Shown here in pieces: positions 1-5,961 of a DNA stretch of 10,578 nucleotides (its first letter is position 1; the number at the start of each line of letters is the position of its first letter). The DNA is from an uncultured Bacillota bacterium (GTDB taxonomy: Bacteria > Bacillota_I > Bacilli_A > RFN20 > CAG-449): contig CAJKZK010000061.1 in the NCBI GenBank assembly GCA_905204225.1, forward strand, positions 1-10,578, given 5' to 3'. The translations under genes were made by a program, and so were the position numbers. The notes under the pieces were generated by a model, which saw only the letters and a list, made by a program, of their open reading frames with translations, had not been told where the DNA came from and made no database searches.

Positions 1-65
1 TTATAAAAAAAATAAAAGAAGAAGATGCTTTTAATGTATTAAAAGAAGAAATTGATAAATTTTAG
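1..65 (+). CDS. C-terminal end of an unidentified protein (partial)
   Basis: An open frame enters from the left edge (first full codon at 3) and ends with TAG at 63-65. It gives 20 residues, IKKIKEEDAFNVLKEEIDKF, a charged, probably helical tail with no diagnostic motif. The family cannot be recognised from this fragment. By context it could be the end of nfo (endonuclease IV), because in Bacillus subtilis nfo lies beside yqfT, and a YqfT-like gene follows here 35 bases downstream on the same strand. That identity is inference from gene order only. Confidence 0.5.
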   Translation, partial: IKKIKEEDAFNVLKEEIDKF

Positions 66-87
66 TCTTTTTATTAATCATTATTAA

Positions 88-93
88 TATATT
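88..93 (+). promoter_or_regulatory. Possible -10 box for the DUF2624-like gene
   Basis: TATATT at 88-93 matches the consensus TATAAT at five of six bases. It would place transcription start at about 100-101, on the first ATG of the downstream gene. No convincing -35 box is visible about 17 bases upstream (around 65-70). In DNA this A+T-rich such hexamers arise often by chance, so this is only a candidate. Confidence 0.25.
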
Positions 94-100
94 TTAATAT

Positions 101-358
101 ATGATTATGAATAATTTTATTATTAACTATATTAATAAATTAAATTTTGATTCAGCTAAAATATTTGCTTTAAAATTCGGAATAATTTTTTCTGATTATG
201 AAATAAAAATAATTTTACCTTATTTAAAACAAAATTCGATATATTTACTTTCATTAGATAATATTTATAAAAAAATTCACACTGATTTAGACAATAAAAT
301 CGGTGTGAATTCTGTTAATAAATTATGTTTGTTATTTAATAAATTAGGCTATTATTAA
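101..358 (+). CDS. DUF2624 / YqfT-like small protein
   Basis: An 85-residue protein of unknown function. The pattern resembles B. subtilis YqfT (DUF2624): a helical N-terminus around INKLNF, then a KFGI segment, a YLKQNSI segment, and a C-terminal helix ending NKLCLLFNKLGYY. Length is close to the family's usual 80-90 residues. The resemblance is from memory and the context agrees, because YqfT lies in the cshB/nfo neighbourhood in Bacillus. There is no Shine-Dalgarno sequence before either possible start (ATG at 101 or 107). The 3' end overlaps the end of the convergent cshB gene by 4 bases (355-358). Codons 58-71 also form a hairpin that reads as a terminator on the opposite strand. No signal peptide or clear membrane segment is seen. 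Confidence 0.65.
   Translation: MIMNNFIINYINKLNFDSAKIFALKFGIIFSDYEIKIILPYLKQNSIYLLSLDNIYKKIHTDLDNKIGVNSVNKLCLLFNKLGYY
269..311 (-). terminator. Intrinsic terminator of the hisS-aspS-cshB operon, inside the opposing gene
   Basis: On the minus strand, arms AATTCACACCGATTT (311 to 297) and AAATCAGTGTGAATT (288 to 274) pair as 9 bp, one C/A mismatch, then 5 bp, around an 8-base loop. A run of seven T follows (275 to 269, two of them shared with the end of the stem). This is the standard form of a Rho-independent terminator, about 45 bases past the cshB stop codon. It lies wholly within the coding sequence of the convergent DUF2624-like gene. On the plus strand the same hairpin has a G-T wobble in place of the mismatch but no T run, so it should act only in the minus direction. 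Confidence 0.75.
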
Positions 359-1683
359 TCTTTATAAGCCATAGCTTTTCTTTTTGATTTTAAATTTTCC
401 ATAATAATTTTTCTTTTATGGTTCTTTTTAGCTTTTTCTACTGCTTTACGCATTTTCTTTTTATAATTAGGCTTAACTTTATTAGAACGAACTTTAGATA
501 ATTCTTTTTTTATTTCAGCTTCTAATTTTTCATTTTTCTTTTTTGGTTGAGGTGAATGCTTTTTATCAGCTTTTAAACCTTCATTTCTAAGAATTAAATA
601 ATCAAAAGATAATTTTTTTTCTAAATTTTGTTTAGCTTTAATATTTAATTCATCATCATAAAAAATATAAGAATCACCATGACTATTATTTCTTCCTGTT
701 CTACCAGAGCGATGGTAATAATAATCAATATTTTGTGGAATATCTAAAGAAATAACATGACTTACTTTTTCAAAATCCAATCCTCTTGAAGCTAAATCAG
801 AACATAAAACTAATTTAAATTCACCTTCATTAACTCTTCTTAAAGTATTTTTTCTTTCTCTAAGAGGAATATCACTAGTGATTAAAGCACATTTTATTCC
901 TTCATTATTTAATCCTTTATATAATTTTTCAATAGTTTGTTTTTTTGAAGCAAAAACTAATGTAAAATAAGGATTTTCAGTTTTTAAAAATGTTAATAAT
1001 GAATCCAATAATGATTTGTGCTTAACATCTACAAAATGATGCGAAACAGTTCTTGAAGTAAAATTCTTTTTATTTACATCAAACAAAATATTAATCTTAA
1101 ATAATTTTTTTAATGAAGCAATTTGATGTTCTTTCATTGTCGCAGTAAAAATCATAATTTGATGAGGGTTAATATAATCAACTATATTAATAGTATCTTG
1201 GCTTTGTTCTCCTTCCATTAACATATCAGCTTCATCTAAAACAATAGAATTAATAGAAGAAATATCAAGATTTTTATTTTTAATTAATTCTTTTATTTTG
1301 CCTGGAGTTGAAACCATAATAGTAGGTCTATCGAAATTTGGTTTTTGATTTATTTCAAAAGAACTAACACAAGTATTAACTGCTTTAAAATCTTTAGTTA
1401 AAGTACTTATTTGATCCATAAATTCTTGAGTTTGAAAACATAATTCTTGTGTTGGTTCAATAATAAGAGCTTGTATTTTATTTAAATCTTTATTTAAATT
1501 ATTAATTAATGGAACTAAATAAGCATGTGTTTTACCAGAACCAGTTTCAGATTTAGCAATAAAAGAATTCTTTTTTAAAGCTGTTACAATAGTTTTTTCT
1601 TGTATAGGAGTTAATTCAATATAACCTAATTGATTTAGACTTGATACTAATTTTGCATCAAGTGAAAAACCATTAAATTTCAT
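355..1683 (-). CDS. cshB: DEAD-box RNA helicase, CshB type
   Basis: A 442-residue ATP-dependent RNA helicase, probably acting in RNA or ribosome remodelling and cold adaptation as CshB does in Bacillus. Visible motifs: Q motif TPIQ (25-28), motif I ETGSGKT (46-52), DEAD (150-153), TAT (180-182), motif V SDLASRGLD (295-303) and motif VI HRSGRTGR (324-331). The tail from about 370 is Lys-rich and holds KVKPNYKKKM (402-411), nearly the same as the KVKPGYKKKM I recall from B. subtilis CshB, which is the main reason for choosing CshB over CshA. Motif Ia reads PTQEL instead of PTREL, motif Ib reads TPGK instead of TPGR, and the GG motif is not evident. The start codon overlaps the aspS stop (ATGA, 1680-1683). 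AAAGGA at 1698-1693 is a good ribosome binding site 9 bases upstream. It is the last gene of the hisS operon. Confidence 0.9.
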   Translation of the reverse strand: MKFNGFSLDAKLVSSLNQLGYIELTPIQEKTIVTALKKNSFIAKSETGSGKTHAYLVPLINNLNKDLNKIQALIIEPTQELCFQTQEFMDQISTLTKDFKAVNTCVSSFEINQKPNFDRPTIMVSTPGKIKELIKNKNLDISSINSIVLDEADMLMEGEQSQDTINIVDYINPHQIMIFTATMKEHQIASLKKLFKINILFDVNKKNFTSRTVSHHFVDVKHKSLLDSLLTFLKTENPYFTLVFASKKQTIEKLYKGLNNEGIKCALITSDIPLRERKNTLRRVNEGEFKLVLCSDLASRGLDFEKVSHVISLDIPQNIDYYYHRSGRTGRNNSHGDSYIFYDDELNIKAKQNLEKKLSFDYLILRNEGLKADKKHSPQPKKKNEKLEAEIKKELSKVRSNKVKPNYKKKMRKAVEKAKKNHKRKIIMENLKSKRKAMAYKD

Positions 1684-3431
1684 TGTTTAAGATCCTTTCT
1701 TACTTCAATTCCTAAATCAATTAATTGTTGTTCATCAACTGGACGTGGTGCATTTGACATTGGACAAACTGCATTTAAATTTTTAGGGAACGCAATCACA
1801 TCTCTAATGTTATCTGTGCCACTGATAATCATAGTTAATCTATCAAGACCAAATGCTGCTCCACCATGTGGAGGTGTTCCATATTGGAATGCATCAACAA
1901 AGAAACCAAATTTTCTTTTAATATCTTCATCAGTAAATCCTAAAATATTAAAGATTTTCTTTTGCATTTCTTGATCATATATACGTAAAGAACCACCACC
2001 AGCTTCATAACCATTAATAACAATATCATAAGCTGCTGATAAAACTTTTTCAGGAGCAGTATCAAGTAATGGATAATCTTCTTCTCTAGGTCTAGTAAAT
2101 GGATGATGTTCAGAAGTATAAGTGCCATCATCTAATTTATCAAATAATGGGAAATCAACTACCCATAAGAAATCAAATGTATTTGGTTTAATTAAATTTA
2201 AAGATTTAGCATAATGAGTTCTTAAAGCCCCTAAAGCAAAACATACTTTATTGAATTCACCGGCAGCAATAATAACAATATCATCATTTTCTAATGATAA
2301 ATGATTAATTAAATTTTGTTTCATTTCATCATTTAAAAATTTAGTAAATGAACCTTCTATTTCATTATTTAAATATTTTAAAACTGTAACTTGTTTTATA
2401 CCATATTTTTTAGAAATATCATTTAATGAATCCATTACTTTTCTTGAAGTTACACTTGCTACATTTTTAACTACAATACATCTAATATCTTGAGCTTCTT
2501 TAAAAGCAGTAAAATCTATATCTTTTAAATCTTCTTTGATATCATGTAAGCACATATCAAATCTAGTATCTGGTTTATCTGAACCATATTTACCCATTGC
2601 TATTTTCCAAGGAATTCTTCTAAATGGAGTTTCAATATCAAGATTTTTTACATCTTTAAAAACTTTTTTTATTGCGTTTTCAAGTAAAGTTAATATTTCA
2701 TCTTGATTCATGAATGACATTTCAATATCAACTTGAGTAAAATCAGGTTGACGGTCTGCTCTTAAATCTTCATCACGGAAACATCTAGCAATTTGATAAT
2801 ATCTTTCCATGCCTCCAATCATTAATAATTGTTTAAATAATTGAGGTGATTGAGGTAAAGCAAAAAATGATCCTTTTCTAGTTCTTGATGGAACTAAATA
2901 ATCTCTAGCGCCTTCAGGAGTTGATAAAGTTAAAATAGGAGTTTCTATTTCAGTAAAATCATAAGAATCAAAATATTCTCTTAATGAACGAGTGATTTTT
3001 GCTCTTGTCATTAAATAATTTTGCATTACAGGTCTACGTAAATCTAAATAACGATATTTTAATCTTGTATCTTCAAGAGCATCTGTATCATCAGCAATAA
3101 TAAATGGAGTTAAATTTGCTGTATTTACAATATTAATTTTATTAGCAACAACTTCAATTTCACCAGTTTCTAATTTAGGATTTTTATTGTTTCTTAATTG
3201 AACAATACCACTTACTTGAATAATATATTCATTCTTAATATTCTTTAAGCAATCAAAATTAGCTTCTTCAGCAATAATTTGGGTATAACCAAAATGATCT
3301 CTTAAATCAATAAATACTAAGCTTCCTAAATTTCTTTTTTTACCAACCCAACCAATTAATGTGACTTCTTTATTAACATCACTTGCTCTTAATTCACCAC
3401 ATGTATGGGTTCTACTTTCCATTTTTAGCAT
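1680..3431 (-). CDS. aspS: Aspartate--tRNA ligase
   Basis: A full-length (583-residue) bacterial-type class IIb aspartyl-tRNA synthetase; it loads Asp onto tRNA-Asp in the cytoplasm. In order: an N-terminal OB-fold anticodon-binding domain (about 5-105, with FIDLRDHFGYTQ), the catalytic core with QSPQLFKQLLM (194-204), motif 2 FRDEDLRADRQPDFTQ (218-233), a bacterial GAD insertion domain (about 290-410), HHPFT (442-446), and motif 3 AFGLDRL (526-532). The start at 3431 is preferred over the in-frame ATG at 3422 because GGAGG (3443-3439) stands 7 bases before the first. The gene overlaps the hisS end by 7 bases and ends in TGA within the cshB start. Whether the enzyme also charges tRNA-Asn cannot be told from these motifs. 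Confidence 0.97.
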   Translation of the reverse strand: MLKMESRTHTCGELRASDVNKEVTLIGWVGKKRNLGSLVFIDLRDHFGYTQIIAEEANFDCLKNIKNEYIIQVSGIVQLRNNKNPKLETGEIEVVANKINIVNTANLTPFIIADDTDALEDTRLKYRYLDLRRPVMQNYLMTRAKITRSLREYFDSYDFTEIETPILTLSTPEGARDYLVPSRTRKGSFFALPQSPQLFKQLLMIGGMERYYQIARCFRDEDLRADRQPDFTQVDIEMSFMNQDEILTLLENAIKKVFKDVKNLDIETPFRRIPWKIAMGKYGSDKPDTRFDMCLHDIKEDLKDIDFTAFKEAQDIRCIVVKNVASVTSRKVMDSLNDISKKYGIKQVTVLKYLNNEIEGSFTKFLNDEMKQNLINHLSLENDDIVIIAAGEFNKVCFALGALRTHYAKSLNLIKPNTFDFLWVVDFPLFDKLDDGTYTSEHHPFTRPREEDYPLLDTAPEKVLSAAYDIVINGYEAGGGSLRIYDQEMQKKIFNILGFTDEDIKRKFGFFVDAFQYGTPPHGGAAFGLDRLTMIISGTDNIRDVIAFPKNLNAVCPMSNAPRPVDEQQLIDLGIEVRKDLKQ

Positions 3432-4717
3432 TCTTCTTCCTCCTCAAATACTATTTTATTTGTTAAATAATCAATTAAATCATGATAATCAACTTCTTCT
3501 TGAACAGTTGTTTTTAAATTCTTTACTGGATAAACATAAGATTTCATTTCATTTTCACCAATAATTAAAGCAAATTTAGCGTTCTTTCTATTAGCGATTT
3601 TAAATTGTTGACCTAATGATTTATTTTCTAAACACATATCAACTTTAAAACAATTATTTCTTAATTCTTGCATTAAGATAAATGATGTTTGTAAAGTTTC
3701 TTCTCCCATATGAATAATATAAACATCTAATGAAGTCTTTTCTAAGCTTTCAGGCATTAATTCTTTTAATAAAGTATTAACTCTTTCTATACCAATAGCA
3801 AAACCTACACTAGATAAAGCTGGACCACCAATTTCACTAACTAAATTATCATAATGTCCACCTGCGCCGATTGCACCAATAGAAGTACCATCTTTTAAAT
3901 AATAATGATATTCAAAGACAACATGAGAATAATAATCTAATCCTCTAACTAAAGTATCATCAATTTCATAAGGAATTTGTTGTTCATCAAGTAAAGATAA
4001 AACTTTAGCAAAATATTCTTTAGAATTTTCATTTAGATAATCTTTCATTTTAGGTGCTTGTTTAATAATTTCTTGATCTTCAGGATCTTTACAATCAAGA
4101 ATTCTTAAAACATTAGTTTCATATCTTCTTTTACAATCATCGCACATATTTTGAATTTTATCTTTGAAAAATTCTCTTAACGCTACTTGATAATTTTTTC
4201 TTGATTCTTCATCACCTAAAGTATTTATTTTTAAAACAATATTTTCAAAACCTAATGTTTGTAAAGCATTAAAACCTAAAGATATTGTTTCAACATCAGA
4301 TAAATAAGAATTAACACCTACACATTCAACACCAAATTGATTAAATTGTCTATAACGACCTTTTGAAGGTCTTTCATATCTAAATGTAGGTCCATAATAA
4401 TAATATTTAAGTGGTAAATCTTTTGTAGCGTATAATTTATTATTTACTATCGCTCTAATAACACCAGCTGTTACTTCAGGTCTTAAAGTAATATTTCTTC
4501 CACCTTTATCAATAAATGTAAACATTTCTTTAGTAACTATGTCACTAGATTCACCAGAAGTACGGGCAAATAATTCTGTTTGTTCATATAAAGGTGTATG
4601 AATAGGATTATATCCATAAAATTTTACAATATCTTTTAATGTTTCAACAATATTTTCAATGTTTAACGCCTCTTCATCAAAAGCATCATATGTTCCTCTT
4701 TGATTTTGATATACCAT
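3425..4717 (-). CDS. hisS: Histidine--tRNA ligase
   Basis: A 430-residue class IIa histidyl-tRNA synthetase; it loads His onto tRNA-His. Visible: RGTYDAF near the N-terminus (7-13), motif 2 FRYERPSKGRYRQF (112-125), a Cys-bearing insertion typical of Bacilli (CDDC at 192-195, Cys 209), the His-binding signature LVRGLDYYSHVVFE (256-269), motif 3 GFAIGIERV (305-313), and an anticodon-binding domain from about 328. A longer frame begins at 4732 (MKEDFM), but its extra codons are the ribosome binding site itself (AAGGAGG, 4729-4723). The ATG at 4717 sits 5 bases after it, so 4717 is the start. The protein ends EEEEEC, and those Glu codons hold the aspS ribosome binding site. First gene of the hisS-aspS-cshB operon, behind a T-box leader. 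Confidence 0.97.
   Translation of the reverse strand: MVYQNQRGTYDAFDEEALNIENIVETLKDIVKFYGYNPIHTPLYEQTELFARTSGESSDIVTKEMFTFIDKGGRNITLRPEVTAGVIRAIVNNKLYATKDLPLKYYYYGPTFRYERPSKGRYRQFNQFGVECVGVNSYLSDVETISLGFNALQTLGFENIVLKINTLGDEESRKNYQVALREFFKDKIQNMCDDCKRRYETNVLRILDCKDPEDQEIIKQAPKMKDYLNENSKEYFAKVLSLLDEQQIPYEIDDTLVRGLDYYSHVVFEYHYYLKDGTSIGAIGAGGHYDNLVSEIGGPALSSVGFAIGIERVNTLLKELMPESLEKTSLDVYIIHMGEETLQTSFILMQELRNNCFKVDMCLENKSLGQQFKIANRKNAKFALIIGENEMKSYVYPVKNLKTTVQEEVDYHDLIDYLTNKIVFEEEEEC
3439..3443 (-). promoter_or_regulatory. Ribosome binding site of aspS inside the hisS coding end
   Basis: GGAGG lies 7 bases before the ATG at 3431 and within the Glu codons of the HisRS C-terminus. It decides the aspS start in favour of 3431 over the ATG at 3422, which would be 16 bases away. 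Confidence 0.85.
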
Positions 4718-4722
4718 AAAGT

Positions 4723-4729
4723 CCTCCTT
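4723..4729 (-). promoter_or_regulatory. Ribosome binding site of hisS
   Basis: AAGGAGG, a full match to the anti-Shine-Dalgarno, stands 5 bases before the ATG at 4717 and just after the T run of the T-box terminator. It overlaps the alternative upstream start at 4732 and so rules that start out. Confidence 0.9.
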
Positions 4730-4733
4730 CAAT

Positions 4734-4772
4734 AAAAAAGGTACCCTTAAAGGACGTTATTAACGTGGTACC
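4734..4772 (-). terminator. T-box terminator, alternative to the antiterminator
   Basis: GGTACC of the T-box bulge (4772-4767) can pair with a second GGTACC (4745-4740), which is followed directly by six T (4739-4734). The first copy must stay unpaired in the antiterminator to bind the tRNA acceptor end. The two folds therefore exclude each other, as expected for premature termination when the tRNA is charged. Confidence 0.8.
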
Positions 4773-4946
4773 ACCTTTATTCATTTTTTTAAAAATGCAC
4801 TTAATAACTTTAACGCTAGTCAACGAATAACTTACTTTATTCAGTTATTGTTCTCCATAGTGTCTAATTAAATTTATTTTTTAGTCTTGCACCAAACGAC
4901 TTTTCTCTAAGCAAATAATAATTTAATGTTTCTATTTCTTTGAACA
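4734..4946 (-). ncRNA. T-box leader riboswitch controlling hisS-aspS-cshB
   Basis: An untranslated leader that senses uncharged tRNA and chooses between terminator and antiterminator. Stem I base: TTGTTC (4947-4942) with GAACAA (4853-4848). Next is a 4-bp helix, ATAG (4935-4932) with CTAT (4860-4857), then the specifier loop with TAGACA (4866-4861). Above that is an 8-bp helix, ATTAAATT (4927-4920) with AATTTAAT (4874-4867). The AG bulge AGAGA is at 4908-4904. The apical stem AGTC/GACT (4901-4898, 4886-4883) closes a loop with GGTGCAA (4893-4887). Stem II could be AATAACT with AGTTATT, and stem III CATTTTT with AAAAATG. The antiterminator is AAAGG (4778-4774), the 7-base T-box bulge TGGTACC (4773-4767), ACGT/ACGT (4766-4763, 4757-4754) and CCTTT (4753-4749). 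The arrangement matches the T-box class very well. The amino acid sensed is Asp and/or His (see findings). Confidence 0.95.
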
Positions 4947-4951
4947 AATTA

Positions 4952-4980
4952 ATTATAAATAAAATTTATTATTTTAACAA
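4952..4980 (-). promoter_or_regulatory. Promoter of the hisS-aspS-cshB operon
   Basis: -35 TTGTTA (4980-4975) and a perfect -10 TATAAT (4957-4952) are 17 bases apart. Transcription would start near 4946, at the base of T-box stem I, so promoter and leader fit each other. Confidence 0.85.
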
Positions 4981-4989
4981 TAAAATAAT
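4968..4989 (-). terminator. Possible weak terminator after the pseudouridine synthase gene
   Basis: ATTATTTTA (4989-4981) and TAAAATAAT (4976-4968) form a perfect 9-bp stem with a TTGT loop, starting 6 bases past the stop codon at 4996. The stem is all A-T and the following stretch is AAATTTTATTT rather than a clean T run, so termination would be weak. The -35 box of the hisS promoter lies inside this hairpin. Confidence 0.35.
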
Positions 4990-4995
4990 TTTAAC

Positions 4996-5961
4996 TTATT
5001 TCTTTTTCTTCTCTTTTTTAATTGATTTTGGTTTAATTTCAACAAAATTTTTATCGAATACTTTTTTAAATATAGGATCTTCATTACATACAAAATCCAT
5101 TATTTGATTATTTAAAGGATTTTTTAATGATAATTTTCTTGCATGTAAACCTAATCTACCAATAGTATATAATGTTGCTTGATATTTTTCATCACCAACA
5201 ATTGGATGACCTTTTTCTTTAAAATGAACTCTTATTTGATTTTTTCTACCTGTTTCAATATGAACATCTAATAAAGAATATTTATCATTTTTTTGAAGAA
5301 CTTTATATTTTGTTATAGCTTTTTGTCCATCACCTTTTTTATTTGCTGAATACATTAAATTAGTTGATGATTCTCTAAGCCATGAAACAATTGTTCCTTC
5401 ATCTTTATCTAAATTACCTTCAATTAAAGCAATATATTCTCTATCAACCACTAAATCATTCCAATTATCTTGTAATATATTACGAAGTTTTTCATCTTTA
5501 GTAAATAATAAAACGCCACTTGTTTCTTTATCGATTCTATGAGTAACAAATATACGATTATGAACATCTTTGCTTCTAACATAGTCCATACATAATCTAT
5601 AAGCAGTAATAGTTTTTTCTTTATCAGAAGCCACAGATAATAATCCTGCAGGTTTATTTATTACTAAATAATTATCATCTTCATATAATATTTTTAATTT
5701 GGATGATTTTTGTCTAGTAGAAGTTACAGATACTGGTGAAATTTGAATTATATCACCTGTTACTACTTCAAAATCAAATTGAGAAACAGGTGCACCATCA
5801 ACTAAAACTAATTTCCTTGATAATAATGTTTTAATATTATTTCTTGATTTATTAGAAAATGTCTCTAATAAAAAATCAATTAATCTTTGATTAGATTTAA
5901 CTTCATATTTTTTTAATTCTTTTTGATCAACAATTCTTTTACTTGGTTTATATTTTCTCAT
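4996..5961 (-). CDS. RluA-family 23S rRNA/tRNA pseudouridine synthase
   Basis: A 321-residue enzyme that isomerises uridine to pseudouridine in RNA. An N-terminal S4 RNA-binding domain (about 24-75) precedes the catalytic domain with INKPAGLLS (101-109) and the signature HRIDKETSG (141-149). Asp144 is the expected catalytic residue. GRKNQIRVHFKEKGHPIVGD further on is the usual RluA C-terminal block. The last residues are Lys-rich. The exact target site (RluD-like or another subfamily) cannot be assigned by eye. The start overlaps the rel stop (ATGA, 5958-5961). The ribosome binding site is poor (AGAGAG-like), so translation probably depends on coupling to rel. Confidence 0.92.
   Translation of the reverse strand: MRKYKPSKRIVDQKELKKYEVKSNQRLIDFLLETFSNKSRNNIKTLLSRKLVLVDGAPVSQFDFEVVTGDIIQISPVSVTSTRQKSSKLKILYEDDNYLVINKPAGLLSVASDKEKTITAYRLCMDYVRSKDVHNRIFVTHRIDKETSGVLLFTKDEKLRNILQDNWNDLVVDREYIALIEGNLDKDEGTIVSWLRESSTNLMYSANKKGDGQKAITKYKVLQKNDKYSLLDVHIETGRKNQIRVHFKEKGHPIVGDEKYQATLYTIGRLGLHARKLSLKNPLNNQIMDFVCNEDPIFKKVFDKNFVEIKPKSIKKEKKKK

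Noticed and set aside
274..311. The hairpin at 274-311 as a plus-strand terminator or attenuator
   Set aside because: On the plus strand it lies before the end of the gene and is not followed by a T run. The T run is on the minus strand only.
1680..1683. Mycoplasma-type code with TGA as Trp
   Set aside because: TGA ends aspS here and rel at 5958, both where the next gene starts in an ATGA overlap, and Trp is encoded by TGG in the conserved proteins.
1940..2131. A 63-codon minus-strand open frame
   Set aside because: It lies wholly inside aspS in another frame, has a Leu/Ile-rich product without a recognisable motif, and has no ribosome binding site. It is a shadow of aspS.
3361..3564. A 67-codon plus-strand open frame across the aspS/hisS junction
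   Set aside because: It is antisense to two certain genes, the product is a low-complexity Leu-rich chain, and there is no start signal.
4718..4732. Upstream start for hisS at 4732 (MKEDFM)
   Set aside because: The extra codons are the ribosome binding site AAGGAGG itself. The ATG at 4717 is correctly spaced from it, and HisRS normally begins close to the RGTYD block.
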